In this document: positions 41,974 through 49,770 of the stretch, piece after piece
Numbering within the stretch: the first letter of the stretch is position 1
Layout: each line of letters starts with the position of its first letter
Assembly: GCA_002320245.1 (NCBI GenBank)
Contig: DCKD01000044.1
Span: forward strand, 1 to 64,000
Direction of reading: 5' to 3'
DNA: 64,000 nt
From: Lachnospiraceae bacterium UBA1683
GTDB taxonomy: Bacteria > Bacillota > Clostridia > Lachnospirales > Lachnospiraceae
Program-made: the position numbers and the translations under genes
Notes under the pieces: model-generated
Databases searched by the model: none
Seen by the model: the letters and a program-made list of their open reading frames with translations, nothing else
What the model was told of the DNA's origin: nothing

Positions 41974-42291
41974 ATGTTAATGCAAATGAATATAAAACGT
42001 CAACCTGTCATCCAGCGAGGTAATCTTACCATTGATCCACAGTGCTGTACGGTCACATTGGCCGGACAGAAAATTAGTTTGTATCCCAAGGAATTTGATG
42101 TCCTACATTTACTTGTACAATATCCTGGTTGGGTGCTTTCTCCGGAACAGATTTATAAGGCTGTGTGGCAAGAAGATGCGATTGGTTGTGAGCGTGTGGT
42201 CTATAACGTGATTTGCCAGATTAGAAGGAAACTGAAGAACCCGGATTTGATCCAGACGGTTATTGGGCGAGGATATAAGTTTGTGGAATAA
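41974..42291 (+). CDS. Receiver-less OmpR-type winged-helix protein, copy 4 (divergent)
   Basis: 105 residues, almost nothing but the winged helix: TVTLAGQKISLYPKEFDVLH, YPGWVLSPEQIYKAVW and TVIGRGYKFVE. It is the most divergent member and has only about 20 residues before the DNA-binding domain. Strong ribosome site AAGGAGGGCGG. It lies directly upstream of the fragment and the lantibiotic-immunity module. Confidence 0.85.
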   Translation: MLMQMNIKRQPVIQRGNLTIDPQCCTVTLAGQKISLYPKEFDVLHLLVQYPGWVLSPEQIYKAVWQEDAIGCERVVYNVICQIRRKLKNPDLIQTVIGRGYKFVE

Positions 42292-42343
42292 GTTAATCCC
42301 TCGGAGCAGTGAAAAGAACTGTCCAGGGGGATTTTTGCATATA

Positions 42344-42455
42344 AGCCAGTTGGAAACAAAACTTCAGAGCATTACGGGGCAGCGGTGGCGAATGTGGTAT
42401 ATTCCCTTAAACGAAAGATTGAAGATGGGTAGAAACGGTGGTTGGGAGCGGATAT
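42344..42455 (+). pseudogene. Fragment of a winged-helix gene (copy 3-like)
   Basis: The DNA matches copy 3 from about 39842 onward: agagcattacggggcagcgg, then gtggcgaatgtggtatattc. The start is missing, and a deletion after gaagatggg shifts the frame into a stop, so tagaaacggtgg no longer encodes YIETVV. The following hairpin (42473-42518) corresponds to the one behind copy 3. Confidence 0.8.
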
Positions 42456-42546
42456 CGGTTTGTGGGGTAAAAGAACATCCCAGAGTAGCAATGTAGAATT
42501 GCTGCTTTGGGATGTTTTCATGTAATCTGATAAAAAAATAAAGAAG

Positions 42547-42574
42547 AAATCTTTATGGAATCTTCAAAATTACC
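42547..42574 (+). promoter_or_regulatory. Probable NisR-like response-regulator box upstream of lanF
   Basis: ATCTTTATGGA and ATCTTCAAAAT are adjacent 11-bp half sites about 45-70 bp before the ATPase start. A nearly identical box follows the kinase gene at 47707-47735, so the module is bracketed by the two. Confidence 0.55.
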
Positions 42575-42617
42575 CGGTATGCTATCCATGAAATCAAAAG
42601 AAAGGACTTGATATTAT

Positions 42618-43319
42618 ATGGATATGATTTTGAAAACAACAAATCTCTGCAAATCATTCAGCGGGCAGACAGTCGTAAATAACATATCGCTGAACATTGA
42701 AAAAAATTCCGTCTATGGATTGTTAGGACCAAACGGAGCCGGAAAATCCACAACACTCAAAATGATAACAGGTATTTTGAAGCCCACATCTGGGAGTATC
42801 GAGTTTGACGGCCACGCATGGAAGCGGAGCGACTTAAACCATATTGGAGCATTGATTGAAATGCCGCCGCTTTATGAGAATTTAACCGCCTATGAAAATC
42901 TGAAAGCTAGGTCAACCCTTTTAGGGCTGACAGACAAAAGGATTGAGGAAGTGCTTCAAATTGTCCGGTTGACAGAAACAGGCAGGAAAAGAGCCGGACA
43001 GTTTTCACTTGGAATGAAGCAGCGGCTTGGAATTGCGATTGCATTATTAAACAGTCCGAAGCTGCTTATTCTCGACGAGCCTACAAACGGTCTTGATCCG
43101 GTAGGGATTGAAGAACTTAGGGAGCTTATCCGTTCATTTCCGGAAAAAGGAATTACCGTTATTTTATCCAGTCATATTCTTTCCGAGGTGCAGCAGACAG
43201 CAGACCATATCGGCATTATTGCGGGTGGTATCTTAGGCTATGAGGGGAAACTTAATGCAAATGAAAATTTGGAACAGCTTTTTATGGACGTTGTGAAAAG
43301 CAATCACAGGGAGGGCTAA
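42618..43319 (+). CDS. Lantibiotic-immunity ABC transporter ATPase (LanF type)
   Basis: 233 residues. Walker A GPNGAGKST, signature FSLGMKQRLGIAIALL, Walker B LLILDEPTNGLDP, switch His in LSSHIL. The N-terminal DFEILKTTNLCKSF-like start and the short length match LanF/SpaF/NisF and the related BcrA. It powers the LanE-LanG membrane pair that expels lantibiotics from the membrane. First gene of a six-gene immunity operon. Confidence 0.92.
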   Translation: MDMILKTTNLCKSFSGQTVVNNISLNIEKNSVYGLLGPNGAGKSTTLKMITGILKPTSGSIEFDGHAWKRSDLNHIGALIEMPPLYENLTAYENLKARSTLLGLTDKRIEEVLQIVRLTETGRKRAGQFSLGMKQRLGIAIALLNSPKLLILDEPTNGLDPVGIEELRELIRSFPEKGITVILSSHILSEVQQTADHIGIIAGGILGYEGKLNANENLEQLFMDVVKSNHREG

Positions 43320-43322
43320 AGT

Positions 43323-44045
43323 ATGAATTACTTAAAATCAGAGCATTTGAAATTCAAAAGGACAATATCAAACAAGCTGCTTTTCATCATTCCACTAATT
43401 ACAGCTATTTTTGCATGGATAGTGGGCGGCTTTATCGGGTTTCAATATACAACGCTTTACTGGTGGTATGCGTTCCTACTTCCGGGAGCAATCGCAATTT
43501 TATGTTCCTTATCACACCGGAAAGAAGAAAGCGCAGGGAAATATTATTCTGTATTTTCTATGCCCATGAACCTTTTAAAATTTGAAATAGCAAAAGGAAT
43601 GATTCTGATTGAAAAGCTGCTTGTGGCAGGAGTATTTTTAGCATTGCTTATCTCAATCAGCAATATCATTTCCCCGGCAACAGCGGTATATTCTGTTCCG
43701 CAGAGTATAGCAGGCAGTATAGCGATTGTGATAGCGTCCGTCTGGCAAATCCCGTTGTGCCTGTACCTTGCGCGTAAAATAGGACTATTTGTACCGATAA
43801 TGCTAAATACTGTACTTGGGATATTTCTTCCTATCCTGTTAGGAAACACAGCCGTTTGGTGGCTCATGCCGTATTGTTGGGCGGCGAAGCTGGCGGAGCC
43901 GCTTATGGGGATTGAATTAAACGGAACTTTTGCAGGAAATCCCGGCTTTTCTTGTACCATTTTTATCTCTGCCGCACTATCAATATTCTTATTCATTGTC
44001 TTATCTTTTGTGGACGCAAAGGACTTTGCAAAAGGAGGTAGATAA
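43323..44045 (+). CDS. Lantibiotic-immunity ABC permease (LanE type)
   Basis: 240 residues, six helices, starting MNYLKSEHLKFKRTISNKLL, the cytoplasmic lead-in typical of LanE/MutE. Contains the SISNIISPATAVY segment and a conserved Trp-rich region WWLMPYCWAAKLAEPLMGIE. 3 bp after the ATPase and 1 bp before LanG. Confidence 0.9.
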   Translation: MNYLKSEHLKFKRTISNKLLFIIPLITAIFAWIVGGFIGFQYTTLYWWYAFLLPGAIAILCSLSHRKEESAGKYYSVFSMPMNLLKFEIAKGMILIEKLLVAGVFLALLISISNIISPATAVYSVPQSIAGSIAIVIASVWQIPLCLYLARKIGLFVPIMLNTVLGIFLPILLGNTAVWWLMPYCWAAKLAEPLMGIELNGTFAGNPGFSCTIFISAALSIFLFIVLSFVDAKDFAKGGR

Positions 44046-44046
44046 G

Positions 44047-44778
44047 ATGGGGTTTCTGGGGGCGGTTCATTCCGAACTGATAAAAGTAAAGCATACGTCC
44101 TTTGGGGCAATTCATTTATGCGTACCTGTTCTTGGGGCGTTGCTGTTTATTGTTTACTATGTCCTATATGGAAACACAGCGGATTACAAAAAATTAAAAA
44201 TGATATTAGAGCTTACGGCCACCATTTTTCCTTTGCTGATAAGTGTTGTTGTGAGCTTGAATGTCTTATTAGAAGAAAAGGCTTCACACTTTCAAATATT
44301 ACTTGGAGTGCCTAACCGGTATAAAGTTGTACTGACAAAATTAGCCGTTTTATATGGAGCAGGAATAACCGCGCTGTTTTGCCTGCTCCTTGTCTTTCTG
44401 CTCGGCGTTCATTTTTTGAGAATAGATGATACCGTACAACTTAGTATGTTAGTCAAAGCAGCCGCAGGAATGGCCTTTTGCAATTTAATTATTTATGCGC
44501 TGCATTTATTTCTTAGCTTTCGGTTTGGACTGGGTATCTCATTGTTTTGGGGAGTATTTGAAAGCCTGCAATGTATTCTATACAGTAATATCGAGTTAAA
44601 AGGTATAGGGCGATATATCCCCTTTGCATGGTCTATGAACTGGGTGCATGATGTTATGAACAACGTCCTGTCCATTCATGGGAGAGAATGGATAGGAATT
44701 ACTGTATTGACAATAAGCGGCGTATTATTAACTTTACTATGGTTTTCTCATTGGGAGGGACGAAAAAATTATGAATAA
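44047..44778 (+). CDS. Lantibiotic-immunity ABC permease (LanG type)
   Basis: 243 residues, six helices, partner of LanE. Begins MGFLGAVHSELIKVKHTSFG, again the family lead-in. I use the ATG at 44047 (AAAGGAGGTAGATAAG upstream) rather than the open frame extending back into LanE. Overlaps the lipoprotein gene by 8 bp. Confidence 0.9.
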   Translation: MGFLGAVHSELIKVKHTSFGAIHLCVPVLGALLFIVYYVLYGNTADYKKLKMILELTATIFPLLISVVVSLNVLLEEKASHFQILLGVPNRYKVVLTKLAVLYGAGITALFCLLLVFLLGVHFLRIDDTVQLSMLVKAAAGMAFCNLIIYALHLFLSFRFGLGISLFWGVFESLQCILYSNIELKGIGRYIPFAWSMNWVHDVMNNVLSIHGREWIGITVLTISGVLLTLLWFSHWEGRKNYE

Positions 44779-45586
44779 AAACAAAAAAATAATTATACTT
44801 CTGCTGTTTACCTTTATCGTTTGTGTGGCTCTTGCAGGCTGCACTTTACAGGACAGAATCGAAGAATATTCCAGCGACAAGGAACAATGCTATCTGAATA
44901 CGGAAAACGTAACACGTTTTTCCTATAAGGGTAACGATTACACCATTTTGGCAGATACCGTATCAAATGGTGGGCTTGGAAAATGGATTGGATATATCCG
45001 GCAACTTGCCGCCATAGATGAGAACGGAAAAATATTGCTGCAAGAAAATGTTGAAACGGCGACTTTTCAATCCTTAGCGGATTTGGCAGAGAAAGCACCA
45101 GAAGCCGCTTACATTATTCCTTTTCTCAATGTATATGCAGCTCCTAACGCAGACGATTATCTGATTGTAGATGTAAACGGAGGGTATCATAAAGCTGTTA
45201 TCAGCGAGAATGTCAAGGATAGCGATACTGTTTTTGATTTTAAGGAAACAGAAGAATCTATAAATGACAGCTTTGAAGTCAATCCAGAAAATGCGACACA
45301 GCTCCTTTGTGGCGAAACGGTTTATCAAGTAACGTCTGAGATGGTATCAGATGATGAATTAGGCAGCTACATTGATATTCTTGCGGAAAGAGTTACATTC
45401 GATACAGAAACGAAAATCCCTTTGTCAAAGGAAGATTTAAGCAATATTGACTGGTACGGGGAAAATGCCGGACAGGGGCGAGAGTATTGGTTTTACACAG
45501 ATGTCTATGAGATTTACGGAACCGATAAAGCGGAAGCGGTTGCAGTCAAGGTAAATAATAACTACTATATTGCAAAGCGGCAATGA
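44771..45586 (+). CDS. NisI/SpaI-like lantibiotic immunity lipoprotein
   Basis: 271 residues. Signal peptide with lipobox LAGC, Cys at residue 24, so it is lipid-anchored outside the membrane. The mature part contains two related halves: one starting near FSYKGNDYTILADTV and another near LLCGETVYQVTSEMV, the two-domain layout of NisI, which binds nisin. It lies between the LanFEG exporter and the two-component pair. No lantibiotic precursor or LanB/C/M enzyme is in the window, so this is immunity without production here. Confidence 0.88.
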   Translation: MNKNKKIIILLLFTFIVCVALAGCTLQDRIEEYSSDKEQCYLNTENVTRFSYKGNDYTILADTVSNGGLGKWIGYIRQLAAIDENGKILLQENVETATFQSLADLAEKAPEAAYIIPFLNVYAAPNADDYLIVDVNGGYHKAVISENVKDSDTVFDFKETEESINDSFEVNPENATQLLCGETVYQVTSEMVSDDELGSYIDILAERVTFDTETKIPLSKEDLSNIDWYGENAGQGREYWFYTDVYEIYGTDKAEAVAVKVNNNYYIAKRQ

Positions 45587-45647
45587 CAGCTTTCCTGCCC
45601 TTGTAGCTTGTGCTATACTAAAAAGGACAACGAAAGGAGGCGACAAT

Positions 45648-46307
45648 ATGGCAGCGATCCTTATGATTGATGATGAACAGGCTATTTTAGAGCTTGTCAA
45701 AAACGGACTGCAAAAGGACGGGCATTTTGTAACTGCCTATACCTCTGCTGCACAGGTGCCGCTTGATAAACTGCACAGGTATGATTTGATTATACTGGAT
45801 ATTATGATGCCGGATATAGATGGTTTTTCTTATTGTGATAAAATCCGTTCCCTTGTGGACTGCCCCATTCTTTTTCTGACAGCAAAGACAATGGAGCATG
45901 ACATCACATTTGGGCTTGGTCTGGGCGCAGACGACTATCTGACAAAACCATTCCGTATTGCAGAATTGCGAGCGAGGGTAAACGCCCACTTACGACGTGA
46001 ACACAGGGAACGACATACCGCACTTACCTTTGACCGGATAAAAATTGATTTATCTGCAAAAGAATTACGGGTAGATAACACGCCCGTTACCTTAACCAAA
46101 AGCGAATATCTGATTTGTGAATATCTTGCAAGGAACAAAGGACAGGTATTTTCAAAAGAACAGATTTACGAAGCGGTTTTCAGCTTAGAGGGCGACAGTG
46201 ATAATTCTACAATTTCTACTCACATCAAAAATATCCGGGCAAAATTGAACAAACTGGAAATTCAGCCGATAGCGACAGTCTGGGGGATAGGGTATAAATG
46301 GGAATAA
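45648..46307 (+). CDS. NisR/SpaR-like response regulator
   Basis: 219 residues. Receiver with DDE near residue 8, phospho-acceptor in LIILDIMMPDIDG, Lys in LTKPFRI; winged helix with SKEQIYEAVFSLEGD and ending TVWGIGYKWE. The ATG at 45648 follows AAAGGAGGCGAC. Overlaps the kinase by 10 bp. It most likely acts on the 11-bp boxes ahead of the LanF gene. Confidence 0.94.
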   Translation: MAAILMIDDEQAILELVKNGLQKDGHFVTAYTSAAQVPLDKLHRYDLIILDIMMPDIDGFSYCDKIRSLVDCPILFLTAKTMEHDITFGLGLGADDYLTKPFRIAELRARVNAHLRREHRERHTALTFDRIKIDLSAKELRVDNTPVTLTKSEYLICEYLARNKGQVFSKEQIYEAVFSLEGDSDNSTISTHIKNIRAKLNKLEIQPIATVWGIGYKWE

Positions 46308-47662
46308 AGAAAAAAACATCACTAAAAGAGTCTTTTTGGAAATTCTTATTTATGCTTCTGATTGGGCTAATAGGCGCGGTGGTGATACCATTCAGTCTTA
46401 TTTTAGCCGGAACCAGTACGGGACTTATTACCTATGCGGATTATTCAGAACGCAGTGCAAAAAACCTTGCTCCTGTTATTGCTGCGACGCCGGATTTGAC
46501 AGACGTGCAGCTTCCTATGGGTTGCAAGTATTTGGTGCTGGATAAGAATTATCAAGTGACAGAAACGACCTTAGAGGGCGACGATTTAGACCGGGCTATG
46601 GAGTATGCAATATCCGGGAAGATAAATACAAACCTCAACAAACAGTATTTGCTTGTGACCCGCGAAAATGAATATGTGGTGCTGCAATATTATATAGGCT
46701 CACAGTTTACAAATGAATGGCTTTATGAGCATTTCCCCTCACCGGAAATTCTGCTTTATATTCTTATAGCAATCAACTGTATTGCAGTATGCGTGATATT
46801 GACAGCGAAGTTTGCAAAAAATATGCGGGCGCAGCTCTCCCCGCTTTTTGAAGCAACAAGGCAGGTTGCCGGACAAAATCTTGATTTTGAAGTGGGACAT
46901 TCAAAAATCAAAGAATTTGAGGACGTACTTTGTTCTTTTGCTAATATGAAAGATAATCTGAAAATATCTTTAGAGAAGCAATGGCACGCGGAACAATTAC
47001 AAAGAGAACAGATTGCAGCACTCGCTCATGATTTGAAAACACCTTTGACCGTCATTCAAGGAAATATTGATTTGATAAGTGAAACGGAATTGGATGCAGA
47101 GCAGAAATTATACGCTGGGTATATTACGGAAAGTTCGGAACAGATGCAGTCCTATATAAAGATATTGATCGACATATCCAGGGCAGCAGTTGGGTACCAG
47201 CTTCGGAAAGAAAAGGTGGACTTCCGCGAGTACATACGAAAATTAAATGTACAGATTGGATCTTTGTGTAAGATAAAAGGAATACATTTGCAGGAAAATA
47301 TATTGTCCGTACCTCAAAGTTTAGAAATTGACGGTATGTTATTGGAACGTGCGATTATGAATATCGTAAATAATGCTTTGGATTATTCACCGCAGGGAGG
47401 GACAATTTATGTAGAAGTGTGTAATTTGGGAAGTAATACGCAAATTTCAATAGCGGATGAAGGCAATGGATTTTCTAAAGAAGCATTGAAACATGCCCAT
47501 GAAAGATTTTTTATGGATGATCAAAGTCGCGGTTCAAAGATGCATTTTGGTATGGGATTGTATATCGCAGAATCTATTGTAAAACAGCACGGTGGAAATT
47601 TGATATTAGAGAATTCAAAACAAACACATGGGGCAAATGTGATTATAAAAATCCCATGTTAA
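46298..47662 (+). CDS. NisK/SpaK-like sensor histidine kinase
   Basis: 454 residues. Two membrane helices (about 15-40 and 150-172) enclose an extracellular domain of about 110 residues, as in the lantibiotic-sensing kinases; then HAMP, HisKA with ALAHDLKTPLTVIQGNIDL (His about 243) and HATPase with NIVNNALDYS and FGMGLYIAESIVKQHGG. It probably senses the peptide against which LanFEG and the NisI-like protein protect. Confidence 0.93.
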   Translation: MGIKKKTSLKESFWKFLFMLLIGLIGAVVIPFSLILAGTSTGLITYADYSERSAKNLAPVIAATPDLTDVQLPMGCKYLVLDKNYQVTETTLEGDDLDRAMEYAISGKINTNLNKQYLLVTRENEYVVLQYYIGSQFTNEWLYEHFPSPEILLYILIAINCIAVCVILTAKFAKNMRAQLSPLFEATRQVAGQNLDFEVGHSKIKEFEDVLCSFANMKDNLKISLEKQWHAEQLQREQIAALAHDLKTPLTVIQGNIDLISETELDAEQKLYAGYITESSEQMQSYIKILIDISRAAVGYQLRKEKVDFREYIRKLNVQIGSLCKIKGIHLQENILSVPQSLEIDGMLLERAIMNIVNNALDYSPQGGTIYVEVCNLGSNTQISIADEGNGFSKEALKHAHERFFMDDQSRGSKMHFGMGLYIAESIVKQHGGNLILENSKQTHGANVIIKIPC

Positions 47663-47669
47663 TGGCATT

Positions 47670-47702
47670 ACGGGCAGTAAGAAAAACGCTGCCCGTTTTT
47701 TT
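47670..47702 (+). terminator. Terminator of the immunity operon
   Basis: acgggcag (47670-47677) pairs with ctgcccgt (47689-47696), followed by ttttttt. Confidence 0.9.
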
Positions 47703-47706
47703 GTGC

Positions 47707-47735
47707 AAATCTTTATGAAATCTTCAAAATTATCC
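47707..47735 (+). promoter_or_regulatory. Second copy of the response-regulator box, without a downstream target
   Basis: ATCTTTATGAA ATCTTCAAAAT matches 42547-42574 at 26 of 28 positions. The next gene downstream is on the other strand, so the box seems orphaned. It may mark the right edge of the acquired module. Confidence 0.5.
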
Positions 47736-47926
47736 AATAACATAATCTTAGATTATCACACCAGTTGCGATTGCGGTTAAAATAATTCGTTGTCATATTT
47801 TGTCGAACGATTTTCAAAATATTATACCATTCATAACTCATCCATAACTCGTTCATAACCCGGTGTTTTATAATGGCAGATAACGAGAAAAACCAGCAGC
47901 AACAAGGAATTCTTGTCCTACTGGTT

Positions 47927-48292
47927 TCACTCAGATTTTTCCGCATCGGACTCACTGTGCTGGGCCAGAAATTGCTCAGTCATACAGTCCACGGTGTTCA
48001 ACATGAATTTCCGTTCCTGCGGATGGCATATTTGGAATTTCCCGATGAGATGTTCTATATCCATATCTTCATCGGAAATCTCCGGGTTGAACAGTATGTT
48101 CGCTGAAATTCCTAACCGATTCACAATCGGATAGAGGATTTCAAAGGAAGGGTTCATCTGTCCCTTCTCTATGTTCTGGATGGTCTTGATTGCCACATGG
48201 CAATCGTCCGCCAGTTCCTGTTGGGTTAGCTTGCAGACGTGTCTTGCGGCGCGGATACAGTTACCCAAATGTGCTAATTTGTCTTTCCGCAT
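47927..48292 (-). CDS. XRE family transcriptional regulator
   Basis: 121 residues. HTH with ARHVCKLTQQELADDCHVAI followed by KTIQNIEKGQMNPSFEIL, then an acidic C-terminal domain of about 55 residues. The ATG at 48290-48292 has the better spacing from GAGGTGA; ATG 48298 is possible. Transcribed away from the sigma-like gene; likely the regulator of the mobile-element segment that starts here. Confidence 0.9.
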   Translation of the reverse strand: MRKDKLAHLGNCIRAARHVCKLTQQELADDCHVAIKTIQNIEKGQMNPSFEILYPIVNRLGISANILFNPEISDEDMDIEHLIGKFQICHPQERKFMLNTVDCMTEQFLAQHSESDAEKSE

Positions 48293-48400
48293 AATCATTC
48301 ACCTCACATATATTCTATCGTGCCGATTTGGGTTTTCACATTCCCTAATCGTACCTACATAGTATGCAAGATTATGCCGATTGTGGAAATGGAATATAGA

Positions 48401-48508
48401 AAGCCCTGTCGGGGAGTCAATAAAAAAAACGGCTTCCCGCAGCAGGGCTTATTCGTGTTTGCCATCTGTGGTTTGCCGTAAGGAGAAAACCGTGGATGGC
48501 ATTATTTT
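48401..48508 (+). ncRNA. Two consecutive stem-loops, possible small RNA or terminator
   Basis: aagccctg (48401) pairs with cagggctt (48443) with an inner ggggag/cttccc stem; then tgccatctgtggttt (48460) pairs with aaaaccgtggatggca (48486) using a few G-U pairs and is followed by ttattttt. No gene in the region. The pair could end a small RNA started upstream. Confidence 0.4.
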
Positions 48509-48784
48509 TGTGAAAGGGTATAGGTTCCAACCGGGTGGACAATTAAAAAAATCCTAGCATTCGATGCGGAGTCTTATACCTACGAACAGGCATTATATTG
48601 CGTGTTTAATACCTATAATAATACCTATAATGCATATTACTACCATATCTGGAACTATCACGTCAGGAAGCAGCAGAAGCTCCCTGGCGTTTTTCTATGT
48701 CAATTTCTGACGAATTTCCTTGATTGTTATTGGAGCAGAGGCCCTCCGTGTTTGTTTTGTGCCTCTATTGAAAATATAGCCCAT

Positions 48785-49056
48785 GAAAAATTTTTTGAGA
48801 AATTTCCGTTTTCATTTCCGATTTTGAAAAGCTGAATTGTTTTAGTTATTTAAAGGGGAAAAAGGGGCATTTCTACTGCCCGGAAAAATTTTTTGAAAAA
48901 ATTTTGAAAAACCTTTCCGGTTTGGGGTGGGCAGATCTGTCTTAGTAGTTAAAGGGGACAAAAGGACAGTTCTGCCACTCGGAAAAATTTTTTGAGAAAT
49001 TTTCAAAAACCTTTCCGGTTTTGCATGGGCAGATTTGTCTTAGTAGTTCAAAGGAG
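48785..49056 (+). repeat. 98-bp AT-rich tandem repeat, about 2.8 copies, ahead of a sigma-like gene
   Basis: Copies start at 48785, 48883 and 48982 with the phrase gaaaaattttttgaRaaa. The second and the start of the third include ggcagatctgt...acagttctgcc, an inverted repeat around ttagtagttaaagggga. The last copy diverges so that this segment becomes cttagtagttcaaaggagg just before the sigma-like gene. The rest of the 808-bp gap (48293-49100) holds the two stem-loops and no gene. A related phrase (cttttttgagaaattttgc) follows the other sigma-like gene at 55833. Confidence 0.75.
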
Positions 49057-49100
49057 GCGATAAGGACCACTCAACACTGCATAGGAAAGGGGGAACGATC

Positions 49101-49535
49101 ATGTCGGCTCCCTTAAAAGACAAGGACTGCATCATTGCCATATTTGACAGTTTTGCCAAGACCGTGATGAAGAACGAGTGCAGGGATGCAGTGGAACAGG
49201 AAAAAAGAAAACGACAAAAAGAACAGACGGCGACAGAGAAGATGCAGTATCTGTTTGAGACACAGGTGCAGGAGGACGTTTATCCGTCCGAGCATCTGGT
49301 TCTGCAGGGAAAATCCCATATTTGTGTGATTACCTGTGAACTGCTGTACAATGCCATGCTGAAATTGACAGAAACGCAGCGGGAAGTGCTGATCCTGGAT
49401 TTCTGGTATGGGTACACGGATATTGAGATTGCTGCACAGTTTTCTGTGACGCCAAGAACAATCTACAACTGGCGGCAGAAGGCTTTTGCTGCTATAAGAA
49501 ACTATCATGAAAGGAACCATTATGAAAGAAAATGA
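49101..49535 (+). CDS. Sigma-70 region 4-like regulator of a mobile element
   Basis: 144 residues. The C-terminal half is a sigma region 4 HTH: KLTETQREVLILDFWYGYTD, then EIAAQFSVTPRTIYNWRQKA. No region 2 is present, so it may work with another protein or as an activator. The N-terminal half is basic and helical. Followed at once by an HTH_16-like gene, the pairing seen in Clostridia conjugative elements. ATG behind AAGGGGGAAC. Confidence 0.85.
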   Translation: MSAPLKDKDCIIAIFDSFAKTVMKNECRDAVEQEKRKRQKEQTATEKMQYLFETQVQEDVYPSEHLVLQGKSHICVITCELLYNAMLKLTETQREVLILDFWYGYTDIEIAAQFSVTPRTIYNWRQKAFAAIRNYHERNHYERK

Positions 49536-49770
49536 ACTTACATACGAGCTGATCTGCGCCGCCGTAAAAGGCGACCAGGAGGCGCTCGACCAGATTTTGA
49601 TTTATTATGACGATTACATTAACACATTAGCGACAGTGAAGGCCAAGGACGCACAGGGGAATGAGTACCAGTATGTGGACGGCGACTTAAAGACACGGAT
49701 TCAGATGAAACTGGTTGATGCAATACCGAAGTGGAGGGGATTAAGAAATGTTGACGACAGACTTATTTGA
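49522..49770 (+). CDS. HTH_16-like regulator, copy 3
   Basis: 82 residues: NELTYELICAAVKGDQEALD and YDDYINTLATVKAKDAQGNE align with the proteins at 30312 and 35395, but more distantly. Start at 49522 overlaps the sigma-like gene by 14 bp; its end overlaps the DUF3825 start. This appears to be the native context of the family, from which the island copies may derive. Confidence 0.82.
   Translation: MKENELTYELICAAVKGDQEALDQILIYYDDYINTLATVKAKDAQGNEYQYVDGDLKTRIQMKLVDAIPKWRGLRNVDDRLI

Noticed and set aside
48602..48835. 77-codon frame starting MFNTYNNTYN
   Set aside because: No ribosome site, low-complexity Asn/Tyr start from an ATAATACCTATAAT repeat, and it ends in the AT-rich tandem repeat.
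48785..49056. CRISPR or IS element
   Set aside because: The 98-bp units are contiguous AT-rich repeats with no unique spacers, no transposase and no terminal inverted repeats.
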